Shown: in pieces, positions 17,357 through 24,937 of the stretch
Position numbering within the stretch: position 1 is the stretch's first letter
How the letters are laid out: the number at the start of each line of letters is the position of its first letter
Made by a program: the position numbers and the translations under genes
Origin: DATGZH01 sp035297265
GTDB taxonomy: Bacteria; Actinomycetota; Acidimicrobiia; Acidimicrobiales; RAAP-2
Assembly (NCBI GenBank): GCA_035297265.1
Contig: DATGZH010000051.1
Location: 1-64,000, forward strand
DNA: 64,000 nt
Reading direction: 5' to 3'
Notes under the pieces: generated by a model
Told to the model about the DNA's origin: nothing
Seen by the model: only the letters and a program-made list of their open reading frames with translations
Databases searched by the model: none

Positions 17357-17596
17357 ATGAAGGCCACCACGTGGCGCAAGCGAGCCGCCTGTCGGGGTGT
17401 CGACGTCGAGATCTTCTACCCCGTCACAGAGGACGAGGCCGATGCGGCCGAGGCCAAGGCCATCTGCGCTGAATGCCCGGTCCGTCAGGCGTGCCTGGAG
17501 CACGCACTGGCCCACCGCGAGCGTGAGGGCGTCTGGGGAGGCACGACCGAGCGGGAGCGTCGCCGCATCGTCCGCCAGCGGCGGAAGACGGCCTGA
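17357..17596 (+). CDS. WhiB-family iron-sulfur transcription factor
   Basis: A 79-residue WhiB-like protein, an actinobacteria-specific regulator that binds a 4Fe-4S cluster and contacts the primary sigma factor. Four cluster cysteines are visible: one in RAACRGVD and three in ICAECPVRQACLEH. The turn GVWGG and a basic C-terminus (RERRRIVRQRRKTA) for DNA contact follow. FYPVTEDE between the first and second Cys is typical of the WhiB1/WhiB2-like core group. GAGGAAG lies 8 bases before the ATG; the earlier in-frame GTG overlaps this site and was rejected. Confidence 0.94.
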   Translation: MKATTWRKRAACRGVDVEIFYPVTEDEADAAEAKAICAECPVRQACLEHALAHREREGVWGGTTERERRRIVRQRRKTA

Positions 17597-17716
17597 CCTT
17601 CTCGTTCGTCCCGGCCGCCTCCTGGCGGACCGGCCTCAGCTGATCATCGACCCCCGGCTGCTCCGGCGCGCCCGTTGGCGGGTCGTCGCCCGTGGGCGTC
17701 CGGTGGTCGTCCCAGG

Positions 17717-18625
17717 TCAGCCTGCGGGCGGAGGCCCGTAGCCCGGGGGCGGGGCCGGGGTGGCCGGACCCTGCTGGTCATAGCCCGGGGGAGGTGCCGG
17801 AGCCGGGTAGCTGGCGGTCGGTTGGCCGTAGCCGGGGGGCGGGGGCGGTGCCGTTGGGTAGCCCGCGGGCGGCTGGCCGTAGCCCGGGGGAGGTGCGGGA
17901 GCCGGGTAGCCCGCGGGCGGCTGTCCGTAGCCCGGGGGCGGGGGCGGTGCCGGTGCCGGCGGGTAGCCCGCAGGCGGCTGGCCGTACGCCGGCGGAGCAC
18001 TGCCCGAAGCCGCCTGGGCGTAGGCGGTGACCGGCGGCGGGAGCGGCGGCACGTAGGGGTAGGGCACGGCGCCCGACGTCACCGACGAGCCGGGCGCACC
18101 CTGACCGGACCGGAACGACGGGAGCGGTTGGTCCTCGGCGAGCTTCGGGGCGGGGGGCTGACCGTAGGCCGCCGCCGAGCCGAAGCTGTCGGACGGCGGG
18201 TAGCCGTCCCAGCCGGGAGGTGACCCGCCCCATGCTGGTGCCGGCCCGCCACCGCTGGCCTTTGCGGGCTTGAAGGACGGGCCGGTGCCGTACATGTAGG
18301 GACTCGGGCTGAGCCAGATGTAGAGGAGCCCGAGCGGGCCCAGGAAGAAGACGGCCAGCGTCACGCCGATGCCGTGGCCGAAGGCGCGGGCCAGGTCGTA
18401 GCAGACGATGGCGAAGAAGATGATGTTGACCAAGGGGATGATGAGGAAGAAGAACCAATAGCCGGGGCGGCGGACGATCGACAGCAGGACGAGCGTGCCG
18501 AAGATCGGGACGAAGGCCCAGAGCGCGGAGCGTCCGGCCTTGTTGAACACCGCGGCCAACGGCAGGGTGAACAGCACGTAGAGCACCAAGGCCACCAAGA
18601 GGCCGCCGGTGCTGCTGCTGGCCAT
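17717..18625 (-). CDS. DUF5684 membrane protein with Pro/Gly/Tyr-rich tail
   Basis: A 302-residue protein. Residues 1-115 hold three or four hydrophobic helices matching DUF5684 (LLVALVLYVLFTLPLAAVF, ALWAFVPIFGTLVLL, WFFFLIIPLVNIIFFAIV). The remainder is a low-complexity cytosolic tail rich in Pro, Gly and Tyr with repeated YGQPPAGYP units. Similar proteins are common in actinobacteria near signal peptidase genes, but the function is unknown. GGAGGGG precedes the ATG; an upstream in-frame ATG is less likely. It is divergent from the acyl-CoA dehydrogenase gene. Confidence 0.8.
   Translation of the reverse strand: MASSSTGGLLVALVLYVLFTLPLAAVFNKAGRSALWAFVPIFGTLVLLSIVRRPGYWFFFLIIPLVNIIFFAIVCYDLARAFGHGIGVTLAVFFLGPLGLLYIWLSPSPYMYGTGPSFKPAKASGGGPAPAWGGSPPGWDGYPPSDSFGSAAAYGQPPAPKLAEDQPLPSFRSGQGAPGSSVTSGAVPYPYVPPLPPPVTAYAQAASGSAPPAYGQPPAGYPPAPAPPPPPGYGQPPAGYPAPAPPPGYGQPPAGYPTAPPPPPGYGQPTASYPAPAPPPGYDQQGPATPAPPPGYGPPPAG
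17735..17990. repeat. Imperfect tandem repeats encoding the Pro-rich tail
   Basis: About six degenerate units of roughly 36-48 bp encode YGQPPAGYP followed by a Pro/Ala run (three exact YGQPPAGYP copies, then YGQPTASYP, YDQQGPATP and YGPPPAG). Such repeats expand and contract by slippage, so length may vary between strains. Confidence 0.75.
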
Positions 18626-18695
18626 GTTGACTCCCCTCCGCCGCTTCCATCTTGACACGTCAGGCCTGGCTGCCAGGGGGCAGACGCCTGTGCGT

Positions 18696-18701
18696 TAGCC
18701 T
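18696..18701 (+). promoter_or_regulatory. -10 element (TAGCCT) of the acyl-CoA dehydrogenase gene
   Basis: TAGCCT lies 8 bases before the GTG start with no ribosome-binding sequence between, as expected for a leaderless transcript. Confidence 0.5.
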
Positions 18702-18709
18702 CGCCGTTC

Positions 18710-19885
18710 GTGGATTTCGAGCTGCCCGAAGAGCTTCTCGAGCTCCAGCACACGGTTCGACGCCTGGCCCAGGACAAGGTGAGGCCAAGGGCCCGGGAGA
18801 TCGACCGGACCGGCGAGTACCCGTCGGATCTCTTCCGTCTGTTCGCTGACACCGGGCTCCTGGGCCTGTGCCTGCCTGAGCACCTCGGGGGGTCGGGGGC
18901 GGGCATCCTCGGGCTCACCGTGGCCATCGAGGAGGTGGCCAAGTACTCGAACACCGCCGCGCTCATGCTGCTGCTCACCCGGCTCCCGACCGGGCCCGTC
19001 CTGATCGCCGGTTCGGAGGAGCAGCAGCAGCGCTACCTGCCAGCGATCGCCGCCGGCACCGCCCGGGCGGCCTTCGGGCTCTCCGAGCCCCAGGCCGGGA
19101 GCGACGTCATGGGCATGCGCACGCGGGCCGTACCCGACCCCGACCGGCCCGGGGGCTGGGTGCTCGACGGCACGAAGTGCTGGATGTCGGGCGTACGGGA
19201 GGCCGACTGGTACACGGTCTTCGCCAAGACGGGGGACCCGGCCAGCCGGACCCACGACTCGGTGACCGCCTTCATCGTGGAGCGCAGTTACCGGGGGGTC
19301 GAGGTCGGCCGCATCGACCACAAGATGGGCGTTCGCGGCGTCGACACCGGTGAGCTCCTGCTCTCGTCCGTGAGGGTCCCGCCGGAGAACGTCATCGGGC
19401 AGGTGGGCGGGTTCCGCCTGGCCATGCTCGGGCTGAACGCCATGCGGCCGGTCGTGGCCGCCCGGGGCATCGGCCTCGCCGAGGGCGCCCTCATGTACGC
19501 CACGGAGTACGTCCAACAGCGCGAGGCCTTCGGTCGCACGGTGGCCGACTTTCAGGGCATCCAGTGGGAGATCGCCAAGTGCGCGGTCGATCTCGAAGCC
19601 GCCCGCCTGCTCACCTACCGGGCGGCCTCGCTCGCCGACCAGGGCAAGTTCACGAAGGAGTACGTACCCTTCCTCTCGATGGCCAAGTACTACGCCACCG
19701 AGCTCGCCGTCCGGGCGTCGGGCCTCGCCGTGCAGCTGCTCGGGGCGGCCGGTTACATGGAGGACCACCCGGCCGAGCAGTGGTACCGCGACGCCAAGCA
19801 GCTCACGATCGTCGAGGGGACCTCGCAGGTCCAACTCGGCCTCATCGCCCGCGGCGTCCTCGACCGCGACCTGTGGTGGGACTGA
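18710..19885 (+). CDS. Acyl-CoA dehydrogenase
   Basis: FAD enzyme oxidising acyl-CoA thioesters to enoyl-CoA. The 391-residue protein has the family layout: helical N-terminus (ELQHTVRRLAQDKVRP), beta domain with FGLSEPQAGSDV and KCWMSG, and C-terminal helices with QREAFGRTVADFQGIQW, LLGAAGYMEDHPAEQWYRD and IVEGTSQVQLGLIAR. The Glu of VEGTS is in the catalytic-base position of short-chain and branched-chain enzymes. Specificity cannot be assigned. The GTG start fits the leaderless box upstream. Its 3' end overlaps trpD. Confidence 0.93.
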   Translation: MDFELPEELLELQHTVRRLAQDKVRPRAREIDRTGEYPSDLFRLFADTGLLGLCLPEHLGGSGAGILGLTVAIEEVAKYSNTAALMLLLTRLPTGPVLIAGSEEQQQRYLPAIAAGTARAAFGLSEPQAGSDVMGMRTRAVPDPDRPGGWVLDGTKCWMSGVREADWYTVFAKTGDPASRTHDSVTAFIVERSYRGVEVGRIDHKMGVRGVDTGELLLSSVRVPPENVIGQVGGFRLAMLGLNAMRPVVAARGIGLAEGALMYATEYVQQREAFGRTVADFQGIQWEIAKCAVDLEAARLLTYRAASLADQGKFTKEYVPFLSMAKYYATELAVRASGLAVQLLGAAGYMEDHPAEQWYRDAKQLTIVEGTSQVQLGLIARGVLDRDLWWD

Positions 19886-21000
19886 ACGAGCCCGGGCCGG
19901 TACCCGGTCCGATCGACGACGTCGAGGACCTCGGTCCCTTCGACCGGCTCGGCTCGTGGGCCGGCGTGCTCGCCCGGCTGATGGACGGCGAGTCGCTCAG
20001 CTCGACCGAGGCGGCCACGGTGATGGGGGAGATCCTGAACGGGCAGGCGACGCCGGCCCAGATCGGCGGGCTCCTCGTGGCTCTCCGGGTGAAAGGGGAG
20101 TCGGTCGAGGAGATGACCGGGCTCGTGCGGGCGATGGTGGACCACGCGGTGCCCCTCGAGCTCGTCGGTGACCCGGTCGACCTCGTCGGCACGGGCGGCG
20201 ACCGCCTGCACAGCATCAACGTCACCACCCTCGCGGCCTGCATCGTGGCGGGCGCCGGGGCGAAGGTGTGCAAGCACGGCAACCGGGCCGCCTCGTCGTC
20301 GGTCGGGACGGCGGACGTCCTCGAGGCCCTCGGGGCCGTCGTCGACCTCGGTCCCGAGGGCGTGCTGCGCTGCGTCGAGGAGGCGGGGTTCGGCTTCTGC
20401 TTCGCCCCGCGCTTCCACGCCGGCTTCCGCCACGCTGCGCCGGTCCGGCGGGAGCTCGGCGTGGCGACCGTCTTCAACTTCCTGGGCCCCCTCGCGCACC
20501 CGGGACGACCCGTGCGGCAGGTGGTGGGGGTGAGCGACCCGGTGATGGCGCCGAAGATGGCCGGCGTCCTCGCGGCGAACGGGAGCCGCCGGGCGATGGT
20601 CGTCTTCGCCGACGACGGGCTCGACGAGCTGAGCACCACCGGACCCTCCACCGTCATCGAGCTGACGGCGGACGGCAATGGTCGGGCGGAGATCCGCGAA
20701 TGGCGTCTCGACCCCACCTCGCTCGGGTTCCCGCTCTGCGGCATGGCCGACCTGCGCGGCGGCGACGCCGCCTTCAACGCCGCGGCCATCCATCGGGTGC
20801 TCGACGGTGCACGGGGCCCGCACCGGGACATCGGCGTGCTCAACGCGGCGGCCGGTCTGGTCGTGGCCGGTGTGGCCCAGGACCTGGCCGACGGCGTGGC
20901 CCGGGCCACCGACGCCGTCGACGGCGGGGCGGCGGCGGCCGCTCTCGAGGGTCTGGTGGCCACCTCGACGAGCGTGGCTTCGCCGGGCCGCGAGGCTTGA
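19876..21000 (+). CDS. trpD: Anthranilate phosphoribosyltransferase
   Basis: Transfers phosphoribose from PRPP to anthranilate in tryptophan synthesis. The 374-residue protein shows the PRPP motif LVGTGGDRLHSINVTTLAA, VCKHGNRAASSSVGTADVLEALG, FGFCFAPRFHAGFRHAAPVR, TVFNFLGPLAHPGRP, and the metal-binding DDGLDE. An N-terminal extension of roughly 20 residues (EPGPVPGPIDDVEDLG) precedes the normal start. Two adjacent GTG codons (19873, 19876) overlap the end of the dehydrogenase; either is possible. No other trp gene is adjacent. Confidence 0.93.
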   Translation: MGLNEPGPVPGPIDDVEDLGPFDRLGSWAGVLARLMDGESLSSTEAATVMGEILNGQATPAQIGGLLVALRVKGESVEEMTGLVRAMVDHAVPLELVGDPVDLVGTGGDRLHSINVTTLAACIVAGAGAKVCKHGNRAASSSVGTADVLEALGAVVDLGPEGVLRCVEEAGFGFCFAPRFHAGFRHAAPVRRELGVATVFNFLGPLAHPGRPVRQVVGVSDPVMAPKMAGVLAANGSRRAMVVFADDGLDELSTTGPSTVIELTADGNGRAEIREWRLDPTSLGFPLCGMADLRGGDAAFNAAAIHRVLDGARGPHRDIGVLNAAAGLVVAGVAQDLADGVARATDAVDGGAAAAALEGLVATSTSVASPGREA

Positions 21001-21037
21001 CCCTCGGGGTTCCCGCCCCGGGTGCGAAGCTGGCCGC

Positions 21038-21457
21038 GTGCCCAGGGACTGGACGACGAGCGACGTGTGCTTCCTCGAAGCGGTCGGCGACCCGCTCGCC
21101 GAGGACGACGGGGACCTCGCCGCGGTCATCTTCGTCGGCGACCACCTCAGCAAGGCCATCTTCACGAGGGAGGAGATCGTCGAGGCCGTCCGCCGGCTGA
21201 CCTCGGCGGAGCTGATCGCCATCGAGGACGGTCGGTTCCGCCTCACGGGTGCTGGTGCTTCCCTCCGGTCCCGCTCACCGCATCGGGAGCCACTGGAGCG
21301 GATGCGCTGGACCAAGAGCGTGCTCCGCGACGAGGTCGAGTACGACGACACCGGGCAGACGTGGGACCTGGACCCGAGGGCGTACGCCTTGGCGATCATG
21401 CACTACGGCGAGCGCTTCGCTGCGGCCTACGAACGGGTGCGCCAACGGGAGCACTGA
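21038..21457 (+). CDS. Hypothetical protein (possible winged-helix)
   Basis: A 139-residue soluble protein I cannot assign to a named family. Residues 30-75 (FTREEIVEAVRRLTSAELIAIEDGRFRLTGAG, given here only as its key phrases EEIVEAVRRL and GRFRLTG) read like a winged-helix unit, with a basic hinge RSRSPHREPLERMRW after it. The acidic C-terminal half contains YALAIMHYGERFAAAY. GTG 21038 is the first plausible start after trpD; there is no clear ribosome site. It converges on galK. Confidence 0.65.
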   Translation: MPRDWTTSDVCFLEAVGDPLAEDDGDLAAVIFVGDHLSKAIFTREEIVEAVRRLTSAELIAIEDGRFRLTGAGASLRSRSPHREPLERMRWTKSVLRDEVEYDDTGQTWDLDPRAYALAIMHYGERFAAAYERVRQREH

Positions 21458-21519
21458 GCGGACGGCCGCCCGGGGGGACGGGGAGGACGGCGACGCCCGC
21501 AGCCTGACGTCGTTGCGGA

Positions 21520-22578
21520 TCAGGCGGGGACGGCGGAGGTGCCGACGCGCACGGTGGCGCCGGGCGCCGCGGCGACCCGCCACCCCCGGCCCGACCAACG
21601 GGAAGGGTCGACGGCGCCCTTGCGGGCCAGCGCCACCACGCACCCGCCGAAGCCGCCACCGGTCAGGCGGGCGCCGTAGATGCCGGGCGTGGCGAGGAGC
21701 GACTGGACGAGCGAGTCCATCTTGGGCGTCGAGGCTTCGAAGTCGAGGGCCAGGCTCTGGTGGCTCTCGACCATCACCCGTCCGGCGCCAGCCAGGTCCA
21801 TCTGCTCCAGGCACTCGGCGAACTCGCGCACCCGGCGGCACTCGCTGATGACGTGGCGGGTGCGGCGGCGCATGATGGGGTCGAGCACACCGGGGAGGTC
21901 GGCCTCCTCGGCCTGGCCGAGGGGGACGCCGAGCTCGAGCGCCGCCGCCTCGCACTCGGCCCGGCGGGCCCGGTAGGGGGTGGCGGCGAGCTCACGGGGT
22001 TGTCCCGAGTGCACGACGAGCACCTCGGCCTCGTGCGGGATGGCGACGTAGCGCCACGTGATCGTGGAGAAGTCGATGAGGAGCCCGTGGCCGGCCCGGC
22101 CGGCCATGCTCGTGAGCGGGTCCATGAGCCCGACGTCGGACCCCGCCGCCTCCTCGGCCCGCTGACACAGCCGGGCCACCGTCTCGGGGTCGCTCTCGAC
22201 CCCGAAGACGAGGGCGAGGGCCACGCACAGGGCGGCGCTCGAGGAGAGCCCCGCCCCGACCGGGAGCGTGGTCTGCACCCGCCCCACCCCACCGAGCGGC
22301 GGGCGGCCGAGGGCGGCCGTGGCCGCCACGAACCGGGCCCACGGGGGTTGCAGCTCTTCGATCTCGTCCGGGTCCAGGCTGACGTCGACCGGGACCGAGG
22401 CCGGCTGGGGGTCGATGGGGGAGAGGAAGAGGAGCCGCCCGGAGTCGTTCTCGGTGAACGTGACGTCGGTCGCCAGGTCGATGGCCATCGGGAAGGCCAG
22501 GCCCTCGTTGTAGTCGGTGTGGTCACCGATGAGGTTCACCCGTCCCGGGGCATGCGCGATGTGGGTGCGGTGCTCCAT
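21520..22578 (-). CDS. galK: Galactokinase
   Basis: GHMP-family kinase phosphorylating galactose at C1. The 352-residue protein begins with the galactokinase signature APGRVNLIGDHTDYNEG. It has the ATP-binding motif LPVGAGLSSSAALCVAL, the catalytic-region segment EEAAGSDVGLMDPLTS, and the C-terminal motif ARLTGGGFGGCVVAL. It is slightly shorter than the usual 380-390 residues. No galT or galE is beside it, so the Leloir pathway genes, if present, lie elsewhere. The ATG follows directly before MEHRTHIAHAPGR; upstream in-frame sequence lacks similarity. Confidence 0.93.
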   Translation of the reverse strand: MEHRTHIAHAPGRVNLIGDHTDYNEGLAFPMAIDLATDVTFTENDSGRLLFLSPIDPQPASVPVDVSLDPDEIEELQPPWARFVAATAALGRPPLGGVGRVQTTLPVGAGLSSSAALCVALALVFGVESDPETVARLCQRAEEAAGSDVGLMDPLTSMAGRAGHGLLIDFSTITWRYVAIPHEAEVLVVHSGQPRELAATPYRARRAECEAAALELGVPLGQAEEADLPGVLDPIMRRRTRHVISECRRVREFAECLEQMDLAGAGRVMVESHQSLALDFEASTPKMDSLVQSLLATPGIYGARLTGGGFGGCVVALARKGAVDPSRWSGRGWRVAAAPGATVRVGTSAVPA

Positions 22579-22721
22579 TGCCACGTCCGTCTGGTCCGGC
22601 GTCGATTCTCCCAAAGGAGGGGTCGCGCAGCGGGGCATCCCGGCCAATCCCCCCGCCGGCTGTCCGTCAGCCGACGAAGGATCGTCCCACACCCCTTCCC
22701 GCGCTTCCACCGCTCGACAGC

Positions 22722-22750
22722 TTGACCCGCACCATGCCAGGCGACAGCAT
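22722..22750 (+). promoter_or_regulatory. Putative promoter of the CoA-transferase gene
   Basis: TTGACC and CAGCAT are spaced by 17 bases, about 70 bases upstream of the GTG start, in the 244-base divergent region after galK. The -35 is good and the -10 is weak. Confidence 0.35.
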
Positions 22751-22822
22751 CCCGGACATGTGCACATCGCTACCCCGCAAGCACGGCAGGCGGGCATGGT
22801 CCTCCAGGCGGGACGGGTCCAC

Positions 22823-23962
22823 GTGAGCGGGCCGCTCAGCGGGGTGAAGATCGTCGAGCTGGCGGGCATCGGCCCGGCTCCGTACGGCTGCATGCTCATG
22901 GCCGACGCCGGTGCCGACATCCTGCGGCTCGAGCGGGCGGCCGCGCCCTCCGAGAACGGCGGACCCTACTGGGACATCACGGCCCGGAGCCGCCGGTCGG
23001 TGGCCGTCGACCTCAAGCGGCCCGAGGGTGTGGAGCTCGTGCTCGACCTGGTGGCCGGGGCCGACGCCCTCGTCGAGGGCTTCCGTCCCGGCGTGGCCGA
23101 GCGACTGGGGGTGGGGCCTGACGAGTGCCTCGGCCGGAACCCCCGCCTCGTCTACGCCCGTATGACCGGCTGGGGACAGGACGGTCCGCTCGCCGACCGG
23201 GCCGGCCATGACATCGACTACATCGCCATCGCCGGCGCACTGTGGCCGATGGGGCGGGCGGAGGACCGTCCGGTCCCTCCGCTCAACCTGGTGGGCGACT
23301 TCGGGGGCGGCGGCATGCTGCTCGCCTTCGGCGTGACGGCCGCCCTGCTCGAGGCGGCCCGCTCCGGCCAGGGCCAGGTGGTCGACGTGGCCATGGTCGA
23401 CGGCGCGGCGTCGCTCCTCACGCACATGTTCTCGTTCCACCGCCTCGGCATCTGGAAGGAGGAGCGCGGCGTCAACCTCCTCGACACGGGTGCCCCCTTC
23501 TACGAGGTCTACGAGACGGCCGACGGGCAGTACATGGCGGTCGGCGGCCTCGAGGCCAAGTTCTACGCCGAGCTCGTCGAGGGGCTCGGGCTGGCCCCTG
23601 AGGACCTACCGCCGCAGAACGAGCGGGCGCACTGGCCCGAGACCAAGCAGCGGTTCGCCGCCATCTTCGCCACGAAGACCCGGGCCGAGTGGGAGGCGGT
23701 CTTCGAGGGCACCGACGCCTGCGCCGCGCCGGTCCTCCCGCCCTTCGAGGCGCATCGCCATCCCCACAACCAGGCGCACGGGACCTACGTCGAGGTCGAA
23801 GGCATCGTCCAACCGGCGCCGGTCCCGAGGTTCGGTCGCACGCCGGCCACGGTGAACCGCCCGCCGTCGCCGCCGGGGGCCGATACCGACGAGGGCCTTT
23901 CGGCCTGGGGCGTCGACGAGGCGAGGATCAAGGCGCTCCGCCAGTCGGGCGTCGTGGGCTGA
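22823..23962 (+). CDS. CaiB/BaiF CoA-transferase family protein, likely alpha-methylacyl-CoA racemase
   Basis: A 379-residue family III CoA-transferase-fold enzyme. The sequence VKIVELAGIGPAPYGCML, GADILRLER, VLDLVAGADALVEGFRPGVAERLGVG-type phrases and YARMTGWGQDGPLADRAGHDIDYIA are characteristic. The stretch HDIDYIAIAGAL with DRPVPPLNLVGDFGGGGM is typical of alpha-methylacyl-CoA racemases, which epimerise 2-methyl-branched acyl-CoAs; the catalytic His-Asp pair falls in GHDIDY. This would let branched or sterol-derived acyl chains enter beta-oxidation. GTG 22823 was chosen at the start of similarity; ATG 22796 is an alternative. Confidence 0.88.
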   Translation: MSGPLSGVKIVELAGIGPAPYGCMLMADAGADILRLERAAAPSENGGPYWDITARSRRSVAVDLKRPEGVELVLDLVAGADALVEGFRPGVAERLGVGPDECLGRNPRLVYARMTGWGQDGPLADRAGHDIDYIAIAGALWPMGRAEDRPVPPLNLVGDFGGGGMLLAFGVTAALLEAARSGQGQVVDVAMVDGAASLLTHMFSFHRLGIWKEERGVNLLDTGAPFYEVYETADGQYMAVGGLEAKFYAELVEGLGLAPEDLPPQNERAHWPETKQRFAAIFATKTRAEWEAVFEGTDACAAPVLPPFEAHRHPHNQAHGTYVEVEGIVQPAPVPRFGRTPATVNRPPSPPGADTDEGLSAWGVDEARIKALRQSGVVG

Positions 23963-23975
23963 CCCGGGGGGCACG

Positions 23976-24599
23976 GTGGCCGGACGGACGCGCTGGCGGG
24001 GGGTCACCCGCCCGGCCCCGGGGCGGCGCCGGTCGGCCCCGGTCGAGGTGGTGGCCCACGGCACCCGGGCCGACCTCACCCGACCGAGCGGGGCCGACGA
24101 GGCCGAGTTCCTGGCGGCGGTGCGGGCGAGCCGGGAGCTCCATGGTGACTGGGTGTCCCCGCCCGCCGACGGTCCGGCCTTCGCCTCCTATCTCCTGCGG
24201 CTGGCCGCGGCGGACCACGACGGCTACTTCGTCCGGGCCCGGGAGGACGGCCGGCTGGCCGGTGTCGTCAACCTGAACAACATCGTTCGGGGATCCTTCC
24301 AATCCGCCTACACGGGCTATTACGCGTTCGTCGGCAGCGAGGGCCGCGGCCTTCTCACCGAGGGGGTGGCGCTGCTCGTCGGGCAGGCCTTCGGCCCGCT
24401 CGGACTGCACCGGGTGGAGGCCGACATCCAGCCCGACAACGTGCGCTCCATCCGCCTCGCCGAGCGGCTGGGCTTCCGGGACGAGGGCCTGGCCCGGCGA
24501 CTCCTCTACATCGCCGGTGACTGGCGGGACCACCGACGCTTCGTCATGCTCCGAGAGGACTGGCCGGCCCGAGCGAACGGCGGTCAGGTCAGAGGTTGA
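23976..24599 (+). CDS. GNAT-family N-acetyltransferase (RimJ/RimL-like)
   Basis: A 207-residue acetyltransferase. After a basic N-terminal stretch of about 25 residues comes the GNAT fold: GYFVRAREDGRLAGVVNL, then the acetyl-CoA region with YYAFVGSEGRGLLTEGVALL, and the C-terminal motif LHRVEADIQPDNVRSIRLAERLGF typical of RimJ-type protein N-terminal acetyltransferases. The substrate is unknown. GTG start follows a GGGGGG ribosome site. Its last 11 bases overlap the convergent Lrp-domain gene. Confidence 0.88.
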   Translation: MAGRTRWRGVTRPAPGRRRSAPVEVVAHGTRADLTRPSGADEAEFLAAVRASRELHGDWVSPPADGPAFASYLLRLAAADHDGYFVRAREDGRLAGVVNLNNIVRGSFQSAYTGYYAFVGSEGRGLLTEGVALLVGQAFGPLGLHRVEADIQPDNVRSIRLAERLGFRDEGLARRLLYIAGDWRDHRRFVMLREDWPARANGGQVRG

Positions 24600-24825
24600 C
24601 CACCGGGCAGGTGACGGTGCGGGTGATGCCGTCGATGCGCTGGATCTGGCTCACCACCATGCGGCCGAGCTCGTCCATCGAGGCCGACTCGATCTGGGCG
24701 ATCACGTCGTAGGGGCCGGTCACGTCCTCTGCCGCGATCACCCCGCTGATCGTGCGGACCTGACGGGTCACCTCAGCCGCCTTCCCGACATCGGTCTGGA
24801 TGAGCACGTACGCACTGACGGACAT
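24589..24825 (-). CDS. Lrp/AsnC ligand-binding (RAM) domain protein
   Basis: A 78-residue stand-alone RAM domain: AYVLIQTDVGKAAEVTRQVRTI, then GVIAAEDVTGPYDVIAQIE, then RIDGITRTVTCPVV. Full Lrp/AsnC regulators also carry an N-terminal helix-turn-helix, which is absent; such single-domain proteins are common in actinobacteria and may bind amino acids or partner regulators. A GAGGACC ribosome site precedes the ATG. Confidence 0.9.
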   Translation of the reverse strand: MSVSAYVLIQTDVGKAAEVTRQVRTISGVIAAEDVTGPYDVIAQIESASMDELGRMVVSQIQRIDGITRTVTCPVVNL

Positions 24826-24924
24826 GCGGTCCTCCTCGAAAGGCCTGGTGGCCCAACGTTACCGTCGTCGGGCGATCTCGACCCGGAGAAGTCCAGGTGG
24901 GTCAGCCCTGTCGGAGCCGCGCCC

Positions 24925-24930
24925 TACCAT
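24925..24930 (+). promoter_or_regulatory. -10 element (TACCAT) of the MFS gene
   Basis: TACCAT lies 7 bases before the GTG at 24938. It overlaps the in-frame ATG at 24929, which argues for the GTG as the start of a leaderless message. Confidence 0.45.
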
Positions 24931-24937
24931 GGGACAG

